Source: JALEFZ01 sp038527485 (GTDB lineage Bacteria > Bacteroidota > Bacteroidia > J057). From it: a stretch of 64,000 nucleotides of DNA. How positions within the stretch are numbered: position 1 is the stretch's first letter; each line of letters opens with the position of its first letter. The stretch spans positions 29,522-93,521 of the forward strand of contig JBCBFT010000013.1 of the NCBI GenBank assembly GCA_038527485.1. The letters are read 5' to 3'. Made by a program: the position numbers and the translations under genes. Positions 46,035 through 56,600 of the stretch are shown here, piece by piece. The notes under the pieces were generated by a model that saw only the letters and a program-made list of their open reading frames with translations, was not told where the DNA came from and did no database searches.

Positions 46035-46675
46035 AGCGATCCTATCACTACTCCCTCATTGTCATTTTATCTACTGTCCCCTTGATCTTGATGTGGCTGT
46101 TTTGGGATCAAATTCCCGAGCGCATCCCCGTCCATTGGAACATCCGCCTAGAACCCGATCGATTTGGCGATAAAGTGACGCACCTTCCCTTTATTGCTGG
46201 CTTGGGCTGGGGCTTACAACTTTTATTTTGGGTCTTGCCTGTCATTGACCCTAAGCGTCGTGGGCCTGAGTACAGTCAAACTGTCGGACGGCTACAAGTA
46301 ATTTATGGAATATTTCACCTGATACTTTTTATCGGACTGATCAATATTTGGCTAGGAAATGTCACGACACCTATAGACTGGATTGTATTGCCTGTGCTAT
46401 TTTTATTGGGCGCTACGGGAAATTATTTTGGCAAAATCAAACCCAATTATTTCATCGGGATTCGCACGCCCTGGACATTAGAGTCTGAAGATGTATGGCG
46501 AAAGACGCATCGACTAGGTGGAAAAATATGGGTAGGAACCACTGTGATGTTGGCAGTACTCTATGTCTTCTTACCTTCGAAAATCTATTTTTATTTCTTC
46601 CTCCCTGCTACATTACTCATGATATGTATTCCCGTAGTATACGCTTACCTCTTGAGTAGAAAGGGAGAGGAATGA
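46031..46675 (+). CDS. sdpI: SdpI-like (DUF1648/SdpI) integral membrane protein
   Basis: This 214-residue protein has about six membrane segments. The N-terminal DUF1648 signature is IPERIPVHWNI with DRFGDK. The C-terminal SdpI part is NYFGKIKPNYFIGIRTPWTLESEDVWRKTHR, which is nearly diagnostic. In Bacillus SdpI confers immunity to the SdpC toxin and sequesters SdpR at the membrane. No sdpC-like toxin gene is nearby, so the substrate or signal may differ. It is coupled to the sdpR-like gene by a 4-bp overlap. Confidence 0.92.
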   Translation: MKRSYHYSLIVILSTVPLILMWLFWDQIPERIPVHWNIRLEPDRFGDKVTHLPFIAGLGWGLQLLFWVLPVIDPKRRGPEYSQTVGRLQVIYGIFHLILFIGLINIWLGNVTTPIDWIVLPVLFLLGATGNYFGKIKPNYFIGIRTPWTLESEDVWRKTHRLGGKIWVGTTVMLAVLYVFLPSKIYFYFFLPATLLMICIPVVYAYLLSRKGEE

Positions 46676-46729
46676 TCTTTTTTCTATGTAGAAAAAGGCA
46701 TATGCTGAGGGTGTCATGAATAGGTATAC

Positions 46730-47791
46730 TCAATGAAACTTCGCCCAGTGCCTCATCTTATCTACACAGGCTTGCATGTCCTCGGGGAGGTCACTGTCAA
46801 ATGTCATACGCTCGCCCAGCGTCGGGTGATCAAAAGCCAGAGTCTTGGCGTGTAAGCCTTGGCGTGGCAGTAGCTGGAAACAGTTTTGGAGGAATTGCTG
46901 GAACTTCTTGACCTGGGGACCTTTGAGCTGACGATCCCCTCCATACTCTCGATCTTGAAACATTGTATGACCCAGATGCTTCATATGAACGCGAATTTGA
47001 TGCGTTCTTCCCGTCTCTAGTCGACACTCTACAAGCGTCGCAATACCGAAACGCTCCAATACTTTGTAATGGGTAACGGCATGCTTACCCACACTACCAT
47101 CGGTATAGGTTGCAAAAATCTTTCTATTGGAAGGGTGGCGTCCTACGTGTCCTACGATCGTTCCTTCGTCTTCCCGCACATCTCCCCATACCAGTGCCTG
47201 ATAGCGTCTACCTGTGGTTCGATCATAAAACTGCTTACCCAGATGCGCCATACTGAACTCAGTCTTTGCGATGACCATCAAGCCTGTTGTATCTCTATCT
47301 AGCCTGTGGACGAGCCCTGGACGCTGATGCTCTTGCTGTGTCGGAGGGAGGGGCAAATGCTCAAAATGCCAGAGCAAACCATGAATCAGGGTACCTGTTC
47401 GATGCCCTAGCGAGGGATGACAGACCATCCCAGCAGGTTTGTGTACCACGATCAAGTCATCATCCTCATAGCGGATGTCCAGCTCCATTTCTTCCGCCGT
47501 CAGTTTGGGACTGGGAGGGTAGGGGAGCATGATTTTGACTTCGTCATTGGAGCGCACCTTATAAGATACCTTGACCTGCTTACCATTGACTGTGATCGAA
47601 CCTGTCTGGGAAGCATTTTTGATTTTGGATCGCGTAGTGAATGGTAAGAGGTTGGAGAGAAATTTATCTACCCTAAGCGGCTTTTGTCCCGCACTTGCTC
47701 TAAGCGTATAGTGATCATATAAGGAATCTTCATCAAAGTTTTCCCGATCCTCTGGATTCCCGTAATGTTTCGTTAACTGCTGATCTGACAT
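46730..47791 (-). CDS. RluA-family pseudouridine synthase (RluD-like)
   Basis: The 353-residue protein begins with a 35-residue extension and an S4 RNA-binding domain (about 38-95, LRVDKFLSNLLPFTTRS, GSITVNGKQVK). The catalytic domain has the catalytic Asp165 in HRLDRDTTG, DLIVVHKPAGMVCHP and RTHQIRVHMKHLGH. RluA-type enzymes isomerise uridine in 23S rRNA or tRNA. RluD specificity (positions around 1911-1917) is plausible from the S4 domain but unproven. It is convergent with the sdpRI pair and has no operon partner. Confidence 0.93.
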   Translation of the reverse strand: MSDQQLTKHYGNPEDRENFDEDSLYDHYTLRASAGQKPLRVDKFLSNLLPFTTRSKIKNASQTGSITVNGKQVKVSYKVRSNDEVKIMLPYPPSPKLTAEEMELDIRYEDDDLIVVHKPAGMVCHPSLGHRTGTLIHGLLWHFEHLPLPPTQQEHQRPGLVHRLDRDTTGLMVIAKTEFSMAHLGKQFYDRTTGRRYQALVWGDVREDEGTIVGHVGRHPSNRKIFATYTDGSVGKHAVTHYKVLERFGIATLVECRLETGRTHQIRVHMKHLGHTMFQDREYGGDRQLKGPQVKKFQQFLQNCFQLLPRQGLHAKTLAFDHPTLGERMTFDSDLPEDMQACVDKMRHWAKFH

Positions 47792-47969
47792 CTCACTCCT
47801 CCTCGCTGGTAAAATGGAAGACAGTATACAAAATGCTTCCTATGAGAATAAGAAGAAAGCTTTCAGTCTCTGTCTGTAAATGAAAGGCAAAATTCGCGCA
47901 TATCTCTCTGAATGCCAAATGGACTTTAAAAGAAAGCGAAGAAGATAGGAAATAGGGCATAGAATGGAA

Positions 47970-48000
47970 ACGAAAATGCCCCAACCAAAGTCAGGGCATG
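47970..48000 (-). terminator. Rho-independent terminator of the SprB-repeat protein gene
   Basis: On the minus strand ATGCCC and GGGCAT (plus-strand positions 47994-47999 and 47976-47981) form a stem with a 12-nt loop, followed by TTTTCGTTT, about 25 bp after the stop. Confidence 0.65.
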
Positions 48001-48022
48001 TCATCGTATATATTTGAATATC

Positions 48023-51000
48023 TTATCTAACCAAAGTCACAGTCCCCACTTTATCTACCCGAGAGCCATCATTGAGAGTGGCACGCATCTTCCATACATA
48101 AACACCTTCTTGGACGGGGTTATTATTTTTATTGGTCCCATCCCAGTAATCTTCTAATGCAAATAACGTTTTGAGTAAACGTCCCCAGCGATCATAGATG
48201 TCCAATTGGAAGCTCGCGACTTGAATCCCTACCGCAAAGAAGTCATCGTTGCGATTGTCCCCATTGGGGGTAAAGACGTTAGGCACGTAGATGATGCCTG
48301 GGGGCACCAAGAATAGGGTAAGGTAGGCCGTATCAGGACACAGGAACAAAGGATCATAAGCTACCAACTCGATGGTGTAGCTGCCTGATTCTTCGTAGAT
48401 GTGCGTGGGATTTTCTTCATTGGAGAAATTGCCATCCCCAAATGCCCAGAGATAGTCGGTTGCATCGACAGACAGGTTGATCAGCTGCACATTGTTGCCG
48501 ATCAATGGGATGGTATCCTGAGGTGTATAATTGGTTTCAAAAGCTGCCGTGGGTTCTCCACCTATCTCCAAGGTCACCGACAAGGAGTTGGAGCAACCCG
48601 TAGTATCCGTCGCAATGACTTCATATGGAGGGATAGAGGGCCCTCCCATGAGTTCAATGGCCGTAGGTCCTGTCTGCCCATTGGACCAGATGTAGGAGAA
48701 AGATTCGGCTCCGCCTGTCGCCTCCACGGTGACTTCACCATTGGCCAATCCGCAGAATGCATCCTTCTGATCCGTGATTTCGATCACAATCTCAGGTGGT
48801 TGGTTGATTGTCAAGGTGTCGCGTTCTTCGCAGCCGTTATTGTCGATCAATGTACCGATGTAATCGCCTGCGGGAAGATTGAGCAAGATGGAATCCGTAG
48901 CGCCATTGCTCCAGTTGTACCTGTAGGGAGGCACACCACCCGAGGTATATATTTGTAGGAAGCCGTCACTCGCCCCAAAGCAAGAGGCAGGTTGCACCTG
49001 ACTAGAGTCGATGGACAATGCGGGAGGCTCAGAGATCTCGGTACTGAGTGATAGTTGACAGCCATTGGCATCAGTGATCAGTACCCAGGGGTTTCCTGGT
49101 GGGAGGTTGTTGACCTCTCGTGTACTGGCGCCGTTGGACCAGAGGTAGGCATAAGGGGTTGTTCCCCCTTGCATGTTGGCGACACCTCTGCCGTCATTTG
49201 CCTCAAAACAGGTCACATCCTCCGCATCGATCACACCCGATAGTGGGTCTGGCTGATCGATGGTAGCCTGTACCTCTGCCAAACAACCCCTATCGTCTTG
49301 GACGAGGAAGGTATATTCGCCTGCGCGTAGGCCCGTCCTGACGGGATCTTGGGTGAAGTTGGTGAGGTCTTCTGAGAAGGAATAGGGAGCCGTACCTCCT
49401 GCTCCAACCAGCGTCACCGATCCACTACTCGCACCAAAGCAATCGGCATCCTCCTGGCTCGAAAGGGACACACTCAAGGGCGAGGGTTCGATGATATTGG
49501 TGTTGACAGTGTCACGACAACCTTCTCGATCCTCCACAACCATCTGGTAACTTCCCGCTCCCAATCCTTGGAAAAGGGTATCATTCACAAAAGAAGAGCC
49601 GTTAATCGAGTATGCATAGGCTGGACTTCCGCCTACACCTGCCACCAGAAGTTCTCCGTTTTGTTCGCCTGCACAGGCAATATTGGTCGGCGTGACCAGC
49701 AGTTCTAGCAAGTTGCTCTCACTGATATCTGCACCAAACGTAAATAAGCAATTATTGGCATCTAGTACCTCTAAGACATAGGTTTTGGCGGTGAGCCCTG
49801 TAAACAGGCTATCTGTCGTAAAAGGACCATTGTCAATGGCATAGCGATAGGGTGGTGTCCCACCAAAGCCTTGAAGGAGCAAGCTTCCATCATTGCCTCC
49901 AGGACAGGAAACATTCGCTGAGTTGGCGACAATTCCATATAGGGAGTCAGGCTCATCTATGAAGAACACAACGGCATATTTACAGGTGTTGAGATCGGTT
50001 ACTTGGAAGAAGTGATAACCCGCAGCCAAGGTATCAAAGAAGGTATCTGAGGTCGCTACATTATCAAATAAAAGCGAGTAGGGAGGCTGACCCTCTGAGA
50101 TCGTCAAGCGCACGACGCCATTGGTGTCACCGAAGCAGGAGACATTGGCCAAAGAATCAATGGTAGCAACAGGATCAGAAGTTTCGCGTATGCTGTCATT
50201 GAGGGTCGTCTCGCAGCCAGAAGCATCCCGCACGAGGATCTGATAGAATCCAGGTTGGAGATTGACAAAGCGCCCACTATCCTGAAAATTGGCTCCTCCA
50301 TCTAGCGACCATTGATATACACCTGTCCCCCCTGAAGCCCCTATGAGAAACTCTCCACCAGACGTACAGTTGGCAAGGACGCTGTTGAGCACCGTCGCCG
50401 TGACAGGAGAAGCAGGTTGCTGAATGAGAACATTAGATAAGGTGGTGACACAGCCATTTTGATCTCTTACCTGAAAATCATAAGTACCTGCGGCGAGGTT
50501 AATGAAGGTAGGAGAGCTAAAGAAAGTCACATTATCTCTTGAATATTCATACCCTGGCGTACCCCCTGCTGCGCTGAGCGTGACCGATCCTGTCGTCTCC
50601 CCAAAACAGTTGACATCTACTACATTGGCGGGTGCCAACGTAAGAGGGCTAGGCTCTGTAAGGGTGATGCTGTCCTCCACCATACATCCTGCATCGTCTG
50701 CAACCATGACGCTGTAGGTCCCAGGACCTAAGTTGATCGCACTTGTATCTGTATTTTGCGTGACGCCTGTAGGCCAGATGTATACCCGCCCACTATTGCT
50801 ACCTCCAAAGGTCACAGCTGTAACCGTCCCGTTTGCCGCTCCATTACAGTCTATATCTGTCTTCCCTAAAGATAGCTGAAGGGGAGAGAATACATTCACT
50901 GTCGTGCTGGCTGTATCTACGCCACATCGATTGGTTGCGCGTACAGAGAAGGTCGTCGTAGTTGTAGGTGAGACCATCGGAGCGGGAGAGGTCGGATCGC

Positions 51001-52840
51001 TCAGACCTAAGACAGGTGTCCAGCCATAGGTAGCATTGGCTAGGCCTGTACCTGTGACATTCAGTTGGACAGAATCTCCGAAACAGAGGTTTTGATCGGG
51101 GATGGGGTCTATGGAAGGAGGCACATCGACCTGGACCAGCACATCTGCATCATAGGTACAACCGTTGGTTGTGACTACGCTGACATTGTAGAGGGTAGTC
51201 GTTGTGGGATATACAAAGGGACTGTCTACGGAGGGATTCGAAATATCGATCGCAGGAGACCAAAGGACTGCGTAGAATACAGGAGGTCCCAAAATATCAA
51301 ATGAGGTCTGCAATTGAACCGTATCCCCCTGGCAAATAGTCAACGTATCATTGGGGATCGCAATGGTCCCTTCTGGTATGACTTCAAATGGCTCAAGTAT
51401 AGGACATACCCCAGCTCCTGGCGCTTGGTAAATGACCGTAGGAGAAGCGATACCCGAAGGAGGCAGTGTCAGGAAGGGATCTCTAATAGAAGAATCAGAA
51501 AGTCCCAGGCTAGGCGTCCACGTGTAGGTTCCAGGGCCCGTACTTGTAGGCAAGAGCTGAATCGAGTCTACTGTCGAAGGGCAGTATGTGATGACCTGTG
51601 GAGGAAGTACTTCCCCTTCTTGCACGATGATATTGTACCCTACAGATTGTTCGCCCTCTGTCGGACAGCCGTTGTCTCTGACATTGAAGCTGATGAAGTA
51701 GTTACCTGTATCACTTAGGGAGGTAGGCCAATCAAAAGTGATGACCGAGGGGTTAGATCCTTGCGAATAGATGACTGTAGCTCCTGGTATAGCTTGGGCA
51801 ACATTTTCAGTAATGGTCAAGACATTGCCAGGATCAAGGTCTAGCGCCGTAAGGTTGAAAGAAAGCGTATTTCCTGCACATACTGAGAAAGTATTTCCCG
51901 TAAACTGAGCACCAGAGATATTATTGGGCGGGTTGATGATAGGTGTCTGGTTGAAGCAGTTGGTGACTACCCATTGCATGTCTCTCATCGTAGACCCGAT
52001 GCATTTTCCTTCACGATATTCTTTGACCAAAACAGCCACGATACCCGATTGCTGACCTTGTGGGGTGAATGAAAATTGACCCGAACTATTGTCAAAGTTA
52101 AAGGTATTGATGGGGGAAGTCGTGAGGGGATAAAATTCATTGAAGCCCGACTCGTAAGGTACGGGTACGATCGCACCTCCATAGGGACCGTCAAGAGGAT
52201 CGACCAGTTCAAAGGTCAGAGAGTCTCCGTCGGGTTCTGTCGCTCCCCCATTAAACTGGACAGGCTGGCCGCTACATATATAGGTCACAGGCCGCTGTAT
52301 AAAGGTCGGCGAGCTGTTACAGGTGACATCTAGGTTGTTGATCGTCGCCTCTACGTAGATACGTGTAGAACTAAAGGTGGGAATGATAGAGTTGGTCACA
52401 CTTGGGTTGCGACAGCAGATAGACCAAGCCACTTTCCAGTCGGGGCATTGCGTAGGGAGGGTATAGTCCAACTCATAGCTATGCTCCTCCACTCCTGGAA
52501 AAGGATTGGAGGGATTGATACAATTACTCAGCGGTTGGGAAGCTGGGCAAAGGGGAGATACATCTATGATGTTGACCCTTGCGACAGAGTCAAATACCAG
52601 AGGAATCCCACAGGAATCTGATGAAAAAGCGATTTGCAGTTTGTCACTCAAGGCTGAACCTTCACAATTTCGATAAAGGGTCAGCCGAATCTTGTAAGTC
52701 TCCCCTCCCAAACACTCATATGTAAGATCTGCTCCCATAACGTGGGAAGCATGGGCTTTTTGAGAAGGAGAAAGAACGAACAAAAGAATGAAAAATGCTG
52801 GTACAAGTAGCGATTTCAAGACGGTAAAGCTTCTATACAT
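48023..52840 (-). CDS. Giant SprB-repeat/PKD surface protein with T9SS type B (CHU_C) sorting domain
   Basis: This 1605-residue protein has a signal peptide ending KAHAS. The N-terminal domain opens SHVMGADLTYECLGG, a common head of Bacteroidota gliding proteins. It is rich in paired Cys (WSICCRN, SDSCGIP). A middle with Ig-like folds spans about 330-640. About ten SprB-type repeats follow, each with a core like VSCFGDTNG, ADCFGASSG or ASCFGASDG and a GGxPPY motif. One PKD domain (LWAFGDGNFSNEENPTH) precedes the C-terminal gliding-motility sorting domain (VPNVFTPNGDNRNDDFF, DRWGRLLKTL, EGVYVWKMRA). Family members act as surface adhesins or motility tracks. No enzyme motif is seen. It is transcribed alone. 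Confidence 0.93.
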   Translation of the reverse strand: MYRSFTVLKSLLVPAFFILLFVLSPSQKAHASHVMGADLTYECLGGETYKIRLTLYRNCEGSALSDKLQIAFSSDSCGIPLVFDSVARVNIIDVSPLCPASQPLSNCINPSNPFPGVEEHSYELDYTLPTQCPDWKVAWSICCRNPSVTNSIIPTFSSTRIYVEATINNLDVTCNSSPTFIQRPVTYICSGQPVQFNGGATEPDGDSLTFELVDPLDGPYGGAIVPVPYESGFNEFYPLTTSPINTFNFDNSSGQFSFTPQGQQSGIVAVLVKEYREGKCIGSTMRDMQWVVTNCFNQTPIINPPNNISGAQFTGNTFSVCAGNTLSFNLTALDLDPGNVLTITENVAQAIPGATVIYSQGSNPSVITFDWPTSLSDTGNYFISFNVRDNGCPTEGEQSVGYNIIVQEGEVLPPQVITYCPSTVDSIQLLPTSTGPGTYTWTPSLGLSDSSIRDPFLTLPPSGIASPTVIYQAPGAGVCPILEPFEVIPEGTIAIPNDTLTICQGDTVQLQTSFDILGPPVFYAVLWSPAIDISNPSVDSPFVYPTTTTLYNVSVVTTNGCTYDADVLVQVDVPPSIDPIPDQNLCFGDSVQLNVTGTGLANATYGWTPVLGLSDPTSPAPMVSPTTTTTFSVRATNRCGVDTASTTVNVFSPLQLSLGKTDIDCNGAANGTVTAVTFGGSNSGRVYIWPTGVTQNTDTSAINLGPGTYSVMVADDAGCMVEDSITLTEPSPLTLAPANVVDVNCFGETTGSVTLSAAGGTPGYEYSRDNVTFFSSPTFINLAAGTYDFQVRDQNGCVTTLSNVLIQQPASPVTATVLNSVLANCTSGGEFLIGASGGTGVYQWSLDGGANFQDSGRFVNLQPGFYQILVRDASGCETTLNDSIRETSDPVATIDSLANVSCFGDTNGVVRLTISEGQPPYSLLFDNVATSDTFFDTLAAGYHFFQVTDLNTCKYAVVFFIDEPDSLYGIVANSANVSCPGGNDGSLLLQGFGGTPPYRYAIDNGPFTTDSLFTGLTAKTYVLEVLDANNCLFTFGADISESNLLELLVTPTNIACAGEQNGELLVAGVGGSPAYAYSINGSSFVNDTLFQGLGAGSYQMVVEDREGCRDTVNTNIIEPSPLSVSLSSQEDADCFGASSGSVTLVGAGGTAPYSFSEDLTNFTQDPVRTGLRAGEYTFLVQDDRGCLAEVQATIDQPDPLSGVIDAEDVTCFEANDGRGVANMQGGTTPYAYLWSNGASTREVNNLPPGNPWVLITDANGCQLSLSTEISEPPALSIDSSQVQPASCFGASDGFLQIYTSGGVPPYRYNWSNGATDSILLNLPAGDYIGTLIDNNGCEERDTLTINQPPEIVIEITDQKDAFCGLANGEVTVEATGGAESFSYIWSNGQTGPTAIELMGGPSIPPYEVIATDTTGCSNSLSVTLEIGGEPTAAFETNYTPQDTIPLIGNNVQLINLSVDATDYLWAFGDGNFSNEENPTHIYEESGSYTIELVAYDPLFLCPDTAYLTLFLVPPGIIYVPNVFTPNGDNRNDDFFAVGIQVASFQLDIYDRWGRLLKTLFALEDYWDGTNKNNNPVQEGVYVWKMRATLNDGSRVDKVGTVTLVR

Positions 52841-53611
52841 AACGCCAAGGAAAAAATTTAATCCATCAAGCTTCCTGCTCTTATATCCTACAACAAGCTA
52901 GCGGGAAAACGCCCCCTATCTAAAGAAAAAAATGTTGTAGAACCTTTTTTAGGTAAAAATCCCATGTAAGATTTCTACCGTTTTCTCCGAAAATTAGATT
53001 TAAGTCCTGAAATTCCCTAAAAGAAAATCACAGAGAGATGATTTAAGTTTATGGTTTGGAATTTACAGATTGTGTCTCATGGCGGCAATCTGATTTATTT
53101 TGTAAGACCTTATGGGAGAAAGGAGATAAATAGAACGATGCCGTACTTTGTATTGCGCACGCTAATGGCAGTGATGAAATGGTATGGTCTCCCAGTTCTT
53201 CCAAAACTTTTATCTACAAAAAGTATAACGTATAAAATAATTCAAGATTGCGATGAGTTATCCCCATCAAGGTATTTTCAGTGGATAAAATATTTACGAA
53301 TGTGTACAGCTCTTACAGTCCCCAATGGATAAATTTTGAGCCTTTGGATCTATACAGTTTCATTCTCTATCCACTTGCGTAAGTAGAAACTACCTTTTCG
53401 AGTATCCTATCACGTTAAAATCGGTAATAGGCATCAGATAGATATGTGCATTCAGGTGTTTTCCCTCGATGTAGAGGGTTATACGTTCAGGGAGTGAGGG
53501 TTTGTATGGGGCTAGAAATCGACCTAAATAGTGTGTGTGAATCTTTTCTCAGAGTTGTTAATAGATGGCTTTGATCATAAAAGACTTAAGGTGAATGGAT
53601 CGAAGGTCTAC
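52841..53611. other. Long intergenic region between two giant secreted-protein genes
   Basis: These 771 bp contain no gene I trust. A 93-codon frame at 53051-53332 has no recognisable features. TACTTTGTA at about 53144 resembles a sequence near 57170 (CATACTTTGTAC) and may mark old shared DNA or a promoter-like site. A small CCCTC/GAGGG hairpin lies at 53463-53478. Confidence 0.45.
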
Positions 53612-56600
53612 TTATCGAAGCAAAATCAGTTTGTCACCGATCGCTGTCTCATTGAATCTTACGACATAGAAGAAGATCCCCGAAGGTAGTTTACTCAAAT
53701 CCAAACAAGTAACTTGAGTTGGGTCATGCTCCCAGTAATATTGCGACATGCGGTCCCAATTTCCATTGTAGATGCCAAAGTCAATCAAGGTCCCAGCTGG
53801 AACATCTAGCTGTATCTTGATCTCGTTTGTGGTTGGATTGGGATAAACATCTATTACTTTACTCGGATCGAAGTCAACTTGGATCGTATCTGTCAGTACT
53901 TCTACACCATCCTGATGGCGCATTTTGACGAAGTAGTAATGGTCGCCTTTGGACATCGCTTTGTGGGGGAGTTGATAGCGAGAAGTGCTAGTACTACGCC
54001 CTTTGGCATTGATTTCTGCGATCATCTCCAGATTAGCCGTATCGCGGCCATGGTATATCTCAAAGGTCTCGCTTCGCTTTTCTCGTGGTGTGGCCCACTC
54101 GAGCACGATGTCCGTTCCTTGCTGACCCGCACGTAGTCCACCCTTCAAAGAGACAGGATACCTTGCGCCGTATGACATACCATATCCTCCCGTACCTCCT
54201 CCGATGGCATGCAGTTGGGATACGTAGAAAGTCGCCGATCTATACTGATCGAAAGCTTTGTCTTTCCAGCCTTTATCAGCAGAGAATGAAAATTGTGTAT
54301 GTGCAAACTCTTGATAGCTCGGAGCGTCAATGTTCGTATGTAGGAGAGACGGATTAGCTTCTGTCTCCTTGCTGATGCAGTAAAACATGAGTCGTTCGTG
54401 ACCGTCCAGTGCATTAGGCTCGATGGCTGTGCGCATGTCTTCGAAATCCTGATCGTCATAGTAGAATCGGATTTCGATGCTGTCGTCAGGCTGGACAGTA
54501 GGCGTCAGTTTGACATACCTTCCCATGATGTGCCACCCTTGAACATTTTCGACATAGGGTGCTTGAGAGGAAATATCATGTCCTCCTTGGCTGTAAGCCC
54601 CTGTCACATATAATGTCACATCTTCAGGACCCAAGATGGTCGTGGTGCTTGCAGGTTGACGGATAGAAAAAAGGAGAAGATCCTCAGCTGAAATCGGCGG
54701 CTCACCCGCAGACTTGATAAAGTGTGTCCAGCCAGCAGAATCCGTACACGAAGTATAATCTGCTTGATAGACCCCTTGCTGAGTCGGAATAGCTGTAGGG
54801 ATCTCGCAAGGCGCATCTTCAGAGACACAGATATTGTCTATATAAAAATTCTGAGAATAAGGCCCTTTGAGTTTAACTTCAAATATGAGACGGACTTTTT
54901 GACCTGTATAAATATCTAGATTGATGGTCGCACGATCCCAATCACCACAGTTAAAAGGACGCCATCCAGGTATCGCTGGACCTGTGACTGAAGAGACTGT
55001 TTCAAGTGCAGCACCAGACTTTCCCCATATCTCTCGAATACGCGCATCACAATCAGGCAGTACAAGGACGCGGAGATCCATAGATTGCTCATCTCCTAAG
55101 AACTGGTGTGCGTAGTCGAAGGTCAAGAGCGCATTTTGGAGGTCAGTAAGATCCAAAATAGGACTGATCAAAAGATCCTTGGTTCCAAAAGGCGCAGCCG
55201 TCTGTCCCTGATTGTAAGCATCACCACTCCCGTAGCGGACCGCAAAGCGGTTGGGATCAGTGGACCCTTGACAACCTGTTCCTTCCATAATATCGAACCC
55301 TACCTTCCCATCTAGATTCGCAGTGGTCCATTTGATAGGTAAGATGCCAAACTCCATATCCTCACAGTAAGGGAAAGAAGTCACTCGTTTGTTGGCATCT
55401 ACTGTGGTAAATGGCTGTTCCCATACATTGTCTGCAGGGTAAAGATCGGTTTGGCCGTCATTGATGGATCCGATCTCAGCTTTGAATAAATGAGGATTTT
55501 GGTTAATGCCTAAGATTGGCTCTCCCGTAAGCTCCAGCGTATCGCCTGGGTACAACATGCCTTCCCAATCAATATCAGAGGCATCGTTACCGTCTAATTG
55601 GATGTTGAGGCTAAACGAAGTGATCTCGCGGTTTCCGTTGTTGCGAAGGATGATTTGAGGTACGAGTGAGGAGCCGCACACAACCAGTTGGGGATGGCGG
55701 ATTTGTACAATAGATAGATCTGTGAAAAATTCTTTTGTTCCAGGGGAATTAATAAACCCTCCTCTCAGGGCCACACTGAGGCGCATGCGCTTTTTCTGGT
55801 CCTTGGTGAAGCTATTTTTGCACACATATTGACCTGGAAGCGCACCATCCATATAGTTTTCAAAGATGTCTTCTACATCTCTTATATATGGAGAGCCTGG
55901 CAAGAGGGAATCCGTGTAGCAAGAGTTGACTGTCCAACCGCTTGTGCAATTGCCTCCGCCAGAAAATGCATCTGGTGGTGTATCACAGATCTTGTCCCCC
56001 TGGCTAAAGCAACTCGAATCCTGTGCTGTACCACATCCATCAGTTCCAGAAGTCTGGAGATAGGTATCAAACAAGCTCAGGTAATGGCCAATGTTGTGTA
56101 CGGCGCGCGTAGTCAGGTAAGGATCTACTCCCCAGCGATCTACCTCTAATACAAGGCCATCTAGCTGAGGCGCGTTTTGACGAATACCTTCAGGAAGTGC
56201 AAATCCATCTTCATTGCATCCTTCACCTTTTATTTTACAAATAGAGCTGACCAACCAAATATTGAAATAATCTGCTGTATTCCATCTCTTCAAGGCCTTT
56301 AAGCATTGGTCTTGTGTACCCCCTCCTCCTGGACAAGCATCGAGATAGGCGAGATCGGTTAAGTCTGTTGCGGTGCGCGTAATACCTGTTGTAGGATTTT
56401 TATCAGGATCAGATTTGGCGAGTATGAATTCGATTTGCGTATCTACATTAAGATCGAGAAAGGGAAGAGAGTCTGATCTAACATTTTGAGGATCGGTCGC
56501 ATTGGTAAACTGGGGTCCATCACTAAATAACCCAGAGTTACGAAAAGCCATGTTTACCCATTGCAGTCCGCGTCGGATTTGATCATCGGTTGGGTTGGAC

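Noticed and set aside
46677..46698. CTTTTTTCTATG/TAGAAAAAGG palindrome resembling the core of the MITE-like element
   Set aside because: It lacks the outer terminal repeats, loop and GAGAC part. It lies between convergent genes and is more likely a weak terminator.
53051..53332. 93-codon plus-strand frame between the two giant secreted-protein genes
   Set aside because: It has no signal, domain or start context, and its composition is like random AT-rich DNA.
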